Assembly: GCF_902859695.1 (NCBI RefSeq)
Contig: NZ_CADIJL010000004.1
Coordinates: 186,001-250,000 of the forward strand
Length of the DNA: 64,000 bases
Direction: 5' to 3'
DNA from: Achromobacter ruhlandii
GTDB taxonomy: Bacteria; Pseudomonadota; Gammaproteobacteria; Burkholderiales; Burkholderiaceae_B
Part shown: positions 37,285-46,649 of the stretch, piece after piece
Layout: every line of letters begins with the position of its first letter
How positions within the stretch are numbered: the stretch's first letter is position 1
The notes under the pieces: generated by a model
The model's database searches: none
The model's input: only the letters and a program-made list of their open reading frames with translations
What the model was told of the DNA's origin: nothing
Program-made: the position numbers and the translations under genes

Positions 37285-37749
37285 CTACAGTGTCAGGCCG
37301 TCCAGCCAGCCCATCGCCACCCACACATAGACCACCACCATCGCGATCGCGAACATCGACACGGTGGCGCCCACCAGGCAGGCCAGGATGGCCACCAGCA
37401 CCGGCCCCCAGCCGGTCCTGGGGGACGGCGGCAATCCGGGGTTGTAGCGGCGGTCGAACTTCTCGTCGGGCATCAGCGAGAACACCGCGCTCTCGATGAA
37501 GCCGTCGATCATGGGAATGAACACCAGGAAAAAGGCCGGGTTGTCGTACCAGACCGGGTAGTAGCGGAACGCGCAGAACAGGCTGAGCAGGGACAGCGCC
37601 GTCACCAGCCAGGCGTAACGCCGGCCCAGGTACCACCAATGTGCGCCGAGCCACCCGAACAGACAGGCCAGCAGACCGACGGCGACCTTGCCGCGGGGGC
37701 GGCGCGGGATTGCGGCGGACAGCGAAGAAGAAGCCTCGAGCTGCGTCAT
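37285..37749 (-). CDS. TM2-domain membrane protein
   Basis: 154 residues from ATG 37749. KVAVGLLACLFGWLGAHWWYLGRRYAWLVTAL is a TM2 domain, two helices around a short loop with a conserved aromatic/glycine set. Two more hydrophobic segments follow, one containing FLVFIPMIDGFIESAVF and one at the C-terminus. Function of bacterial TM2 proteins is not known. It is convergent with pepP and divergent from the UbiH-like gene. Confidence 0.82.
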   Translation of the reverse strand: MTQLEASSSLSAAIPRRPRGKVAVGLLACLFGWLGAHWWYLGRRYAWLVTALSLLSLFCAFRYYPVWYDNPAFFLVFIPMIDGFIESAVFSLMPDEKFDRRYNPGLPPSPRTGWGPVLVAILACLVGATVSMFAIAMVVVYVWVAMGWLDGLTL

Positions 37750-37828
37750 ATCAATCAACCGGTGAAGGGTCCCGGGCGCCAAGCCGCGCCGGCAGACCTG
37801 GATTGTAGTGGACGGGTAAAATCCCGGC

Positions 37829-38998
37829 ATGACTATCTCCGCCTTCGACATTGCGATTCTCGGCGCCGGCCCCGTGGGGCGTGTCCTGGCGTTGATGCTG
37901 GCGCGCGTGGCGCCGGACCCCTCCCGCATCGCCCTGCTGCAAGGCGCCAGCCCGGCCCCCGTGACGCCAGCCGCCGCCATTCCCGCGGCCGATCCGCGCG
38001 TGCTGGCCATGAACCATGGCAGCCGCGTGCTGCTCGAATCGCTGCACGCCTGGCCCGCCAAGGCGGCGGACATCCTCAATATCCACGTCTCCCAGCGCGG
38101 CCGGCTTGGCCGCAGCGTGATCCGCAACACCGACTTCGACGTGCCGCAGCTCGGCTGCGTGGTCGCCTACTCGGCGCTGCACGCCAGGCTGGAGGAATGC
38201 GTGGCCGCCAGCGGCGTCACGCTGCTGTCCGGCCCGCCCGCCGTGGTCGACGGCCAGGACGCCGACGGCGTGCGCATCAGCCAGGGCGACACCGCCCTTG
38301 CCTGCCGCATCGCCGTGCAGTCCGACGGGGCCGGAGGCAGCGATGTGCGCCGCGACTACGGTCAGCACGCCCTGCTGACCACCACCCAAGCCAGCCTGCC
38401 GCGCCGTGGCTGGGCCTGGGAGCGCTTCACCGCCGAAGGGCCGCTGGCGCTGCTGCCGCATCCGCAGATGGCGGACGCCTATTCGGTGGTCTGGTGCAGC
38501 GCGCCCGAGCGCGCGGCCGAACTGGCGGCGCTGGACAACACCGCCTTCTCGCAGGCGCTGACGACGGCCTTTGGCGACCGCCTGGGCCGCCTGACGTGCC
38601 AGGCGCCGCGCCATGTCTTCCCGCTGGCGCTGAGCGCGCGCCGCGGGCTGGTGCAAGGCCGCGTCGCCGTGATCGGCAATGCGGCGCAGACGCTGCACCC
38701 GGTGGCCGGCCAGGGGCTCAACCTGGGACTGCGCGACGCCGCCCGGCTGGCCCAGTCCCTGGGCGGCTGGCTGACCCAGCCGAATGCCAGTCCCTCCCAC
38801 GCGCTGCAAGACTTCGCCCGCGCGCGCCAGGTCGACCGGCTCATCACCGCCAGCGTCACCGACCTGATGCCGCGCATCTTCGCCACCGGCCTGGCGCCGG
38901 TCGAACACGCCTGTGGCCTGGCCTTGCTGGGCCTGGATCTGGCCGCGCCGCTGCGGGCGCCGCTGGCGCGCCATCTGCTGCAGGGCTTCCGGGCCTGA
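37829..38998 (+). CDS. ubiH: UbiH/UbiF/VisC-family FAD monooxygenase
   Basis: 389 residues. The FAD motif DIAILGAGPVGRVLALMLA is at the N-terminus, and GRVAVIGNAAQTLHPVAGQGLNLGLRDAARLAQSL is the conserved GD-motif helix of ubiquinone hydroxylases. It likely performs one ring hydroxylation in aerobic ubiquinone synthesis; which position cannot be read here, so the symbol is by family and proximity to pepP. Confidence 0.82.
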   Translation: MTISAFDIAILGAGPVGRVLALMLARVAPDPSRIALLQGASPAPVTPAAAIPAADPRVLAMNHGSRVLLESLHAWPAKAADILNIHVSQRGRLGRSVIRNTDFDVPQLGCVVAYSALHARLEECVAASGVTLLSGPPAVVDGQDADGVRISQGDTALACRIAVQSDGAGGSDVRRDYGQHALLTTTQASLPRRGWAWERFTAEGPLALLPHPQMADAYSVVWCSAPERAAELAALDNTAFSQALTTAFGDRLGRLTCQAPRHVFPLALSARRGLVQGRVAVIGNAAQTLHPVAGQGLNLGLRDAARLAQSLGGWLTQPNASPSHALQDFARARQVDRLITASVTDLMPRIFATGLAPVEHACGLALLGLDLAAPLRAPLARHLLQGFRA

Positions 38999-39079
38999 TC
39001 CTCCCTTTTTTTGTCGGCCTGTTACCAAGCTGTTGCGGACGAAAAAAGAGGGTTCGATCGAGCCGGTTAAAATGTGACC

Positions 39080-40105
39080 ATGCGCATCGGCCCGTGGACT
39101 CTCCCCAACAACGTTCTGGTCGCGCCCATGGCGGGCGTGACGGATCGTCCTTTCCGACAGCTCTGCAAGAAATTGGGGGCCGGTTACGCCGTCTCGGAGA
39201 TGGCCGCCAGCAACCCGAAGCTGTGGGACAGCGTCAAGACCTCGCGGCGCCTGAACCACGACGGCGAGATCGCCCCCATTTCGGTGCAGATCGCCGGCGC
39301 CGACCCGGCCATGATGGCCGAGGCCGCCGTGTTCAACGCCCACAAGGGCGCGCGCATCATCGACATCAACATGGGCTGCCCGGTGAAAAAGGTCTGCAAC
39401 GTGGCCTCGGGCTCGGCCCTGCTGCGCCACGAAGACCTGATCGCCCGCATCCTGGACGCCGTGGTCGAGGCCTGCGCGCCGCTGGGGGTGCCGGTCACCC
39501 TCAAGACCCGCACCGGCTGGGACCGCGACAGCCGCAACGCCCTGCGCGTGGCCAGACTGGCCCAGGATGCCGGCATCGCCGCCCTGACGCTGCATGGACG
39601 CACCCGCGCCGACCTCTATACGGGCGAGGCGGAATATGACACTATCCGCGCCGTCCGCGCCGAGCTGAAAATTCCGCTGATCGCCAATGGCGACATCGAC
39701 TCGCCCGAAAAGGCCAGGCGCGTCCTGGATTACACTGGCGCCGACGCGGTCATGATCGGCCGGGCGGCCCAAGGGCGTCCCTGGATCTTCCGCGAGGTCG
39801 ACCATTACCTGCGCACGGGCGAAACACTGGCCCCTCCCAGCTATGGGGAAATGCGCGAACTGCTGCTCGAACATCTCGACGACCACTACCGCTTCTATGG
39901 CGAACACACCGGCGTACGCACGGCGCGCAAGCACATAGGGTGGTATCTGGACGGCCTGCCGGGCGCGGACTCGTTCCGCGACCGCATGAACCTCATCGAC
40001 AACACCCGCGACCAGTGGCGGGCGGTGTCGGAATGGTTCCTCAATCTTTCCCGTGACGGCAACCCCAACCCGGCGCCTGTCGCGAAAGCCCTGCTGGCGG
40101 CATAA
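39080..40105 (+). CDS. dusB: tRNA-dihydrouridine synthase B
   Basis: 341 residues. IGPWTLPNNVLVAPMAGVTDRPFRQLC, the active-site cysteine in DINMGCPVKKVCNVASGSALL, and VMIGRAAQGRPWIFREVDHYL identify DusB (FMN-dependent, reduces U17 of tRNA). ATG at 39080; a GTG two codons earlier is possible. It sits 36 bases upstream of fis, the standard dusB-fis operon. Confidence 0.95.
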   Translation: MRIGPWTLPNNVLVAPMAGVTDRPFRQLCKKLGAGYAVSEMAASNPKLWDSVKTSRRLNHDGEIAPISVQIAGADPAMMAEAAVFNAHKGARIIDINMGCPVKKVCNVASGSALLRHEDLIARILDAVVEACAPLGVPVTLKTRTGWDRDSRNALRVARLAQDAGIAALTLHGRTRADLYTGEAEYDTIRAVRAELKIPLIANGDIDSPEKARRVLDYTGADAVMIGRAAQGRPWIFREVDHYLRTGETLAPPSYGEMRELLLEHLDDHYRFYGEHTGVRTARKHIGWYLDGLPGADSFRDRMNLIDNTRDQWRAVSEWFLNLSRDGNPNPAPVAKALLAA

Positions 40106-40141
40106 CCGCCTCAACACCAACATAAAAATATCTGTACTCCG

Positions 40142-40381
40142 ATGAGCAAGAAAGATGTCCTGGAAGAATGCGTGCGCGCCAGCCTGGAGCGCTATTTCGA
40201 AGACTTGGGCGAATCCGAGCCCCACGACATGTGGGACATGGTGATGCGCTGCGTGGAGCGCCCGGTCCTCGAAGTGGCGTTGGAACGGTCCGGCGGCAAC
40301 CAGTCGCGGGCATCCGAAATGCTGGGCATCACGCGCAACACCCTGCGCAAGAAACTGCTGGCCCATAACATCCAGGTATAG
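40142..40381 (+). CDS. fis: DNA-binding protein Fis
   Basis: 79 residues. The C-terminal HTH (LEVALERSGGNQSRASEMLGITRNTLRKKLLAHNI) is nearly the same as in other Fis proteins; the N-terminal arm is shorter than in E. coli, as usual in betaproteobacteria. It is a nucleoid protein that bends DNA and controls rRNA and growth-phase genes. It is cotranscribed with dusB and precedes purH. Confidence 0.95.
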   Translation: MSKKDVLEECVRASLERYFEDLGESEPHDMWDMVMRCVERPVLEVALERSGGNQSRASEMLGITRNTLRKKLLAHNIQV

Positions 40382-40482
40382 CGCATCGCCGCGCGGGCGG
40401 CCGCTGGCGCGCCCCGCATGACAGATTTCCCATCCCGACCTGAAGCGAGACAGGCGCCCGCGCCCCACTCCCGTCCCTCACC

Positions 40483-42072
40483 ATGAAAATCGAAACCGCC
40501 CTGCTTTCGGTGTCCGACAAGACCGGCATCGTTGAATTTGCCCGCGCCCTGGCCGCGCGCGGCGTGCGCCTGCTGTCGACCGGCGGCACCGCCAAGCTGC
40601 TGGCCGAGTCCGGCCTGACCGTCACCGAAGTGGCCGCCCACACCGGCTCGCCCGAGATCCTGGACGGCCGCGTCAAGACGCTGCATCCGAAGATCCACGG
40701 CGGCCTGCTGGCCCGCCGCGACAGCGCCGAGCACATGGACACCATCAAGGCGGCCGGCATCGATCGCATCGACATGCTGGTGGTCAACCTGTATCCGTTC
40801 CGCGAAACGGTGGCCAAGCCCGACTGCACCTTCGCCGACGCGGTCGAGAACATCGACATCGGCGGCCCGGCCATGCTGCGCGCCGCCGCCAAGAACCATG
40901 GCACCGAGGCCGGTGGCGTGACGGTGGTGATCGACCCGGTCGACTACTCGCGCGTGCTGTCCGAAATGGACCAGGGCGGCGGCACCTCGTACGGCCTGCG
41001 CCTGGCGCTGGCCGCCAAGGTCTACGCCCACACCGCCGCCTACGACGGCGCCATCGCCGCCTACCTGACCAGCCTGACCGACGCCGAACCGGCGCAGGAC
41101 GCCGTGCCGGCGCGCCAGGAATGGCCCGGCACCCTGACCCTGCAGGTCAAGCAGGAACAGGCCCTGCGCTACGGCGAGAACCCGCACCAGACCGCCGCGT
41201 TCTACGTCGACGCGCAGCGTCCGGCCGGCCTGCTGGGCAACTACCGTCAGCTGCAGGGCAAGGAACTGTCGTACAACAACATCGCGGACGCCGATGCCGC
41301 CTGGGAATGCGCGCGCAGCTTCGAGGCGCCCGCCTGCGTCATCGTCAAGCACGCCAACCCCTGCGGCGTGGCGGTCGCGGCCGACACGCTGGGCGCGTAC
41401 CAGCAGGCCTTCAAGACCGACCCGACCTCGGCCTTCGGCGGCATCATCGCCTTCAACCGCCCGGTCGACGCCGCCACCGCCGAGGCCGTCAGCGCCCAGT
41501 TCCTGGAAGTGCTGCTGGCCCCGGCCTATGACGGCGCCGCGCTGGCCATCCTGGCCGCCAAGAAGAACGTGCGCGTGCTGGAAGTGCCGATGGGCACGGG
41601 CCAGAACGCCTTCGACGTCAAGCGCGTCGGCGGCGGCTGGCTGGTGCAGAGCCCGGACGCCTACAACGTGCCGCGCGACGCCCTGAAGGTGGTGACCAAG
41701 CGCCAGCCCACCGAACAGGAAATGAACGATCTGGCGTTCGCCTGGAAGGTCGCCAAGTACGTCAAGTCCAACGCCATCGTGTTCGTCGGCGGCGGCATGA
41801 CCCTGGGCGTCGGCGCCGGCCAGATGAGCCGCATCGACTCGGCCCGCATCGCCTCGATCAAGGCCGAGAACGCCGGCCTGACGCTGAAGGGTTCGGCGGT
41901 CGCGTCGGATGCCTTCTTCCCCTTCCGCGACGGCCTGGACGTGGTGGTGGCCGCGGGCGCGACCTGCGTGATCCAGCCCGGCGGCAGCGTGCGCGATGAC
42001 GAAGTCATCGCCGCGGCCGACGAGCATGGCATCGCCATGGTGCTGACCGGCACCCGCCACTTCCGCCACTGA
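40483..42072 (+). CDS. purH: Bifunctional AICAR formyltransferase/IMP cyclohydrolase
   Basis: 529 residues. An MGS-like cyclohydrolase domain at the N-terminus ([57 protein letters not shown]) is followed by the formyltransferase domain ([34 protein letters not shown]). It does the last two steps of IMP synthesis. Its stop overlaps the ruvC start by one base (TGATG). Confidence 0.97.
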   Translation: MKIETALLSVSDKTGIVEFARALAARGVRLLSTGGTAKLLAESGLTVTEVAAHTGSPEILDGRVKTLHPKIHGGLLARRDSAEHMDTIKAAGIDRIDMLVVNLYPFRETVAKPDCTFADAVENIDIGGPAMLRAAAKNHGTEAGGVTVVIDPVDYSRVLSEMDQGGGTSYGLRLALAAKVYAHTAAYDGAIAAYLTSLTDAEPAQDAVPARQEWPGTLTLQVKQEQALRYGENPHQTAAFYVDAQRPAGLLGNYRQLQGKELSYNNIADADAAWECARSFEAPACVIVKHANPCGVAVAADTLGAYQQAFKTDPTSAFGGIIAFNRPVDAATAEAVSAQFLEVLLAPAYDGAALAILAAKKNVRVLEVPMGTGQNAFDVKRVGGGWLVQSPDAYNVPRDALKVVTKRQPTEQEMNDLAFAWKVAKYVKSNAIVFVGGGMTLGVGAGQMSRIDSARIASIKAENAGLTLKGSAVASDAFFPFRDGLDVVVAAGATCVIQPGGSVRDDEVIAAADEHGIAMVLTGTRHFRH

Positions 42073-42620
42073 TGCGCGTCCTCGGCATCGATCCCGGCCT
42101 GCGCCGCACCGGCTTCGGTGTGATCGATGCCGACGGCCCGCGCCTGCGTTATGTCGCCAGCGGCACCATCGTGGTGCCGCCGGCGCTGACGCTGTCCGAA
42201 CGCCTCAAGGTCATCCTGGACAACCTGCGCCAGGTGGCGCGCGACACGCAGCCCGACGTGGCCGCGCTGGAAATCGTCTTCCTGAACACCAATCCGGCCT
42301 CGACCCTGCTGCTGGGCCAGGCCCGCGGCGCGGCGCTGTGCGCGCTGGCCGACAGTTCGCTGGCGGTGCATGAGTACACCGCGCTGCAGATCAAGAAGGC
42401 CGTGGTCGGCACCGGCCGCGCGGCCAAGGAACAGGTGCAGATGATGGTGCAGCACCTGCTGGCGCTGGACGGCACCCCCGCCCCAGACTCGGCCGACGCG
42501 CTGGCCTGCGCCATCTGCCACGCCCACGTCGGCCCCTTGCAGGACCGGCTGACGGAATTGGGCACGCGCCTGAGCCTGAGCGGCAAGACCCGCCTGCGCA
42601 ACGGCCGCCTGCTCGGCTGA
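42072..42620 (+). CDS. ruvC: Holliday junction resolvase RuvC
   Basis: 182 residues. The acidic catalytic residues lie in [39 protein letters not shown] and near [12 protein letters not shown]. It cuts Holliday junctions held by RuvAB. Translation is coupled to purH by TGATG and ruvA follows after 90 bases. Confidence 0.96.
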   Translation: MRVLGIDPGLRRTGFGVIDADGPRLRYVASGTIVVPPALTLSERLKVILDNLRQVARDTQPDVAALEIVFLNTNPASTLLLGQARGAALCALADSSLAVHEYTALQIKKAVVGTGRAAKEQVQMMVQHLLALDGTPAPDSADALACAICHAHVGPLQDRLTELGTRLSLSGKTRLRNGRLLG

Positions 42621-42710
42621 GCCCCGCCCCCCGCTTCGCGCGGACCCGTATAGAATCCCCGCATCCGCCGCGACTGACGCGGCCCCATCTTCTGCCAGGC
42701 CATTGCCACC

Positions 42711-43283
42711 ATGATCGGACGCATCACCGGAACCCTGATCGAGAAACTGCCGCCCACCGTCTGCGTGGACGTCAACGGTCTGGGCTATGACATCGACGTG
42801 CCCATGAGCACGCTGTACTCGCTGCCGGAAACCGGCGCGCGCGTCACGCTGTACACGCACCTGACCGTGCGCGAAGACGCCCACATCCTCTACGGCTTCG
42901 CCACCGCGGGCGAACGCAGCGCCTTCCGTGAACTGATCAAGGTCAGCGGCATCGGCGCGCGCACCGCGCTGTCGGTGCTGTCCGGGCTATCGGTGGCCGA
43001 CCTGGCCCAGGCCATCACGCTGCAGGAATCGGGCCGCCTGACGCGCGTGCCCGGCATCGGCAAGAAGACCGCCGAACGCCTGCTGCTGGAAATGCGCGGC
43101 AAGCTGGGCGCGGACATCGGCGCCACCGCGCATCCGGTGCAGGATAACCAGTCCGACATCCTGAACGCCTTGCTGGCGCTGGGGTACTCCGAGAAGGAAT
43201 CGTTGTCGGCCCTCAAGACGCTGCCCGAAGGCGTGGGCGTGTCCGACGGCATCAAGCAGGCCTTGAAAGCGCTGGTGCGCTGA
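42711..43283 (+). CDS. ruvA: Holliday junction branch migration protein RuvA
   Basis: 190 residues. N-terminal OB fold ([38 protein letters not shown]), the double helix-hairpin-helix ([37 protein letters not shown]) and the C-terminal domain III that binds RuvB. It binds four-way junctions. Unlike many bacteria, ruvB is not next but lies 2.2 kb away on the other strand. Confidence 0.96.
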   Translation: MIGRITGTLIEKLPPTVCVDVNGLGYDIDVPMSTLYSLPETGARVTLYTHLTVREDAHILYGFATAGERSAFRELIKVSGIGARTALSVLSGLSVADLAQAITLQESGRLTRVPGIGKKTAERLLLEMRGKLGADIGATAHPVQDNQSDILNALLALGYSEKESLSALKTLPEGVGVSDGIKQALKALVR

Positions 43284-43386
43284 AGACGCGCCCTCCGGGC
43301 CGCCGCTGGCGGATCATTGCGGTCGTGGCAGGCGCGGGGCAAACGTCATGCGCCTGCGGCCCCCCCGCCGACGCAGGCGGCCCGCC

Positions 43387-44307
43387 CTAGCGCGCCGCCC
43401 CCAGGTAACCGGGCGCCACCGCCTCCAGCCCGGTCGGCACCACGTTCAGCTCGGGCGCCATCGGCGCGCCGCAGATGTTGTCGCTGCGCAGGGAATCGAG
43501 GTTGTCGCGCGACATCAGCGGCGGGCCCGGCAGGCATTCGAACAGCAACGCCTGCATGCGGCCCACGCCCATCGGCACGCTCACCACCGGACGCGGATGG
43601 CCGGCCCAGCCGGCGCACAGGCGCGCGATCTCGCCCAGGGTGTAGACCTGCGGCCCGCCCAGCTCGTAGGTCTTGCCGCAGGTGTGCGTATCGCCCAGCG
43701 CCGCCAGCATCGCCGACACCACGTCGCCCACGTACACGGGCTGCATGCGCGCGTTCGCGCCGGCCAGCGGCAGCACCGGCAGCCAGCACGCCAGACGCGC
43801 GAACAGGTTGGTGAAATTGTCGTCCGGTCCAAACACCACCGAAGGACGGAATATGGTCCAGCCCCCTTCGCGCCAATCGGCCAGTTCCTGCTTGATGGCC
43901 GCCTCGCCGTCGCCCTTGGAACGCTGGTACATGCTGGCGCCATTGGAATCCGCCCCCAGCGCGCTGATGTGCAGCAACCGGCGCACGCCCTGGCGGCGGC
44001 AGGCCCGCGCGATACGCTGCGGCAGGTACACGTGCGCCTGCGCGAAGTCGGAACCGTAGGGACGGCCGGCCTTGCCATGCAGGATGCCGACCAGGTTGAC
44101 CACCACATCGCAGTCGCGCACCAGGCGATCGAGCGCGTCATCGTCGTGCACGTCGCTGGCAAGCAGCGTGACGGTGGGCAGAAGCTGGAGTTCACGCCCC
44201 TGGCCGTAACGGCGGGTGGGCACCAGGATCTGGTGCTGTCCGCCCGCCAGCCGGGCGATGAGATGACGGCCGATGAAGCCGGTGCCGCCAATGACAAGGA
44301 TACGCAT
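43387..44307 (-). CDS. NAD(P)-binding epimerase/dehydratase-like protein (NDUFA9 type)
   Basis: 306 residues. The Rossmann motif RILVIGGTGFIGRHLIARL is at the N-terminus, with VVNLVGILH, HISALGAD and FRPSVVFGPDDNFTNLFARL, all as in the NDUFA9/YfcH-like atypical SDR family, which lacks the usual YxxxK spacing (here MYQRSKGDGEAAI). It may act as a quinone- or NADPH-linked assembly factor. Function in bacteria is not established. Confidence 0.85.
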   Translation of the reverse strand: MRILVIGGTGFIGRHLIARLAGGQHQILVPTRRYGQGRELQLLPTVTLLASDVHDDDALDRLVRDCDVVVNLVGILHGKAGRPYGSDFAQAHVYLPQRIARACRRQGVRRLLHISALGADSNGASMYQRSKGDGEAAIKQELADWREGGWTIFRPSVVFGPDDNFTNLFARLACWLPVLPLAGANARMQPVYVGDVVSAMLAALGDTHTCGKTYELGGPQVYTLGEIARLCAGWAGHPRPVVSVPMGVGRMQALLFECLPGPPLMSRDNLDSLRSDNICGAPMAPELNVVPTGLEAVAPGYLGAAR

Positions 44308-44422
44308 GAAGCAGCCCCTGTTCTTCAGGATTCAGGCCCGATTCTGCCCTGCACGGGCCGCCTCCGCAAGCGTGCCACCAAAGCACCGGACGATATCCCG
44401 CCGGCGCCTCAGCCTGAACGGG

Positions 44423-45388
44423 TCAGCCGGCCAGCAACTTGCCGTAGGCCGGAAGATCGACGTTGCCGCCGCTGATGATGACGCCGACCCGCGCGCCCCG
44501 CACCGGCACCACGCCCTGCAGCACGGCCGCGGCCGCGAGACAGCCGGTGGGTTCGACCACCATCTTCATGCGCTCGGCGAAGAACTTCATGGTCGAGACC
44601 AGTTGCTCATCCGTCACCGTGACGATGTCGCGCACGTGCTTCTGGATGAGCGGGAAGGTCAGATGGCCCAGATGCGTGGTGGCGGCGCCGTCGGCCAGCG
44701 TCTTGGGCGCCTGGATGCGGACGATCTCGCCCTTGCGCAGCGACTGTTGGCCGTCGTTGCCGGCTTCCGGTTCGACCCCGTAGACCAGGCAGCGCGGACT
44801 GAGCGCGAACGCCGACAGCGCCGACCCCGACAGCAGGCCGCCGCCCCCCAGGCACACGAACAGGTAGTCCAGCTCGCCGACATCCTCGAACAATTCCTTG
44901 GCCGCGGTGCCCTGGCCGGCGATCACGTCCTCGTGGTCGTACGGCGGAATCAGCGTGGCGCCGGTCTCGGCCTGGATGCGACGGGCGATCTCTTCGCGAT
45001 CCTCGGTGTAACGGTCGTAGGTGACGATATGGCCGCCGTAGCCTTCGGTGGCGGCGCGCTTGGCCGCGGGCGCGTCCAGCGGCATGATGATGGTGGCCTT
45101 GACGCCCTGCAGCCTGGAGGCCAGCGCGATCGCCTGCGCATGGTTGCCCGACGAGAACGTGACCACGCCGGCGGCGCGCTGCTCGGGCGTCAGCCGGGCG
45201 ATGGCGTTGAAGCCGCCCCGGAACTTGAACGCGCCCATGCGCTGGTAGTTCTCGCACTTGAAGAACAACGAGGCGCCGGCGATGGCGTCGGCCGTGGTCG
45301 AGGTCAGCACCGGCGTGCGGTGCGCCTGGCCAGCCAGGCGCTCGCTGGCGCGCGCGACGTCGTCGAAGGTGGGCAGTTCGGGCAGCAT
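44423..45388 (-). CDS. Threonine/serine dehydratase (PLP fold type II)
   Basis: 321 residues. The PLP lysine is in FKCENYQRMGAFKFRGGFNAI, the substrate loop in TFSSGNHAQAIALAS, and the phosphate-binding glycines in VCLGGGGLLSGSALS. It lacks the C-terminal ACT regulatory domain of biosynthetic IlvA, so it is of the short catabolic or serine racemase/hydroxyaspartate dehydratase type. GGA lies before the ATG at 45388. It is between the epimerase-like gene and ruvB. Confidence 0.9.
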   Translation of the reverse strand: MLPELPTFDDVARASERLAGQAHRTPVLTSTTADAIAGASLFFKCENYQRMGAFKFRGGFNAIARLTPEQRAAGVVTFSSGNHAQAIALASRLQGVKATIIMPLDAPAAKRAATEGYGGHIVTYDRYTEDREEIARRIQAETGATLIPPYDHEDVIAGQGTAAKELFEDVGELDYLFVCLGGGGLLSGSALSAFALSPRCLVYGVEPEAGNDGQQSLRKGEIVRIQAPKTLADGAATTHLGHLTFPLIQKHVRDIVTVTDEQLVSTMKFFAERMKMVVEPTGCLAAAAVLQGVVPVRGARVGVIISGGNVDLPAYGKLLAG

Positions 45389-45479
45389 GTAAACGGTCCT
45401 TTGATTGCGAAGAGAATCGAAAGCAGAACCTACGGATCATAAACCCCGGGACGCCCCCTCCCCGGGATGCCCGACCGAT

Positions 45480-46553
45480 TTATTTGCCGAACAGCTCGCC
45501 GCTGCCGCTGGCGGCGCCGGCGGGCGGCGTCAGGCCCAGATGGCGCCAGGTGGTCAGCGTGGCCGTGCGTCCGCGCGGCGTGCGCTGCAGGTAGCCGTGC
45601 TGGATCAGGTAGGGTTCGATCACGTCCTCGATGGTGTCGCGCTCTTCGCCGATGGCCGCGGCCAGGCTGTCCACGCCCACCGGGCCGCCATCGAACTTGT
45701 GAATGATGGCTTCGAGCAGCTTGCGGTCCATCAGGTCCAGGCCCTGCGGGTCGACCTCGAGCATGGCCAGCGCGCGGCCGGCGACGTCGGCGTCGATGGT
45801 GCCGCCGGCCTTGACCTCGGCGTAATCGCGCACGCGCCGTAGCAGGCGGTTGGCGATACGCGGCGTGCCGCGGGCGCGGCGCGCCACCTCGGCGGCGCCA
45901 TCGGAAGTAATGGTGGCGTTGAGCAGGCCCGCGCTGCGGGTGACGATGCGGCCGAGATCGTCGGCGTTGTAGAACTCCAGCCGCGAAACGATGCCGAAGC
46001 GGTCGCGCAGCGGGTTCGTCAGCATGCCGGCGCGGGTGGTGGCGCCGACCAGCGTGAACGGCTGCAGGTCGAGTTTGACGCTGCGGGCCGCCGGCCCTTC
46101 GCCAATCAGGATGTCGATCTGGAAATCCTCCAGCGCGGGGTAGAGAATTTCCTCGACCACGGGCGACAGGCGGTGGATCTCGTCGATGAACAGGACGTCG
46201 TTCTTTTCCAGGTTGGTCAGCAGCGCGGCCAGGTCGCCCGGGCGCTCGAGCACGGGGCCGGAGGTCTGGCGCAGCTGCACGCCCATTTCGTGCGCGATGA
46301 TGTGGGCCAGCGTGGTCTTGCCCAGCCCGGGCGGGCCGAACAGCAGCACGTGGTCCAGCGCCTCGCCGCGCTTGCGGGCGGCGGCGATGAAGATTTCGAG
46401 CTGTTCACGCGCGCGCTGCTGGCCGACGTATTCTTCCAGCGCCTTGGGCCGCAGGGCGCGTTCGATCGACTCCTCGTTGGGCGACGCCGGCTGGGGCGCC
46501 ACGATACGGGGCGCGTCGGGACGGGAGGAAAGCGAATCGGACTGGATGGCCAT
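45480..46553 (-). CDS. ruvB: Holliday junction branch migration ATPase RuvB
   Basis: 357 residues. AAA+ motor with [24 protein letters not shown], Walker [13 protein letters not shown], Walker [16 protein letters not shown], sensor TTRAG, and the C-terminal winged helix [16 protein letters not shown]. It drives branch migration with RuvA. Its separation from ruvCA on the opposite strand is notable. Confidence 0.97.
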   Translation of the reverse strand: MAIQSDSLSSRPDAPRIVAPQPASPNEESIERALRPKALEEYVGQQRAREQLEIFIAAARKRGEALDHVLLFGPPGLGKTTLAHIIAHEMGVQLRQTSGPVLERPGDLAALLTNLEKNDVLFIDEIHRLSPVVEEILYPALEDFQIDILIGEGPAARSVKLDLQPFTLVGATTRAGMLTNPLRDRFGIVSRLEFYNADDLGRIVTRSAGLLNATITSDGAAEVARRARGTPRIANRLLRRVRDYAEVKAGGTIDADVAGRALAMLEVDPQGLDLMDRKLLEAIIHKFDGGPVGVDSLAAAIGEERDTIEDVIEPYLIQHGYLQRTPRGRTATLTTWRHLGLTPPAGAASGSGELFGK

Positions 46554-46649
46554 GGTGCGGGAACGACAGGATACTGAGCGGGATGCTGCATCGTACCGTA
46601 ACCGCCGGGCGCGGGGCCGGCGCCGGGCGCAAAACGGGCCCGGGCCGGA

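Noticed and set aside
37751-40468. A 905-codon frame antisense to ubiH-like and dusB genes
   Set aside because: Both forward genes are certain from their motifs; the long opposite frame reflects base composition only.
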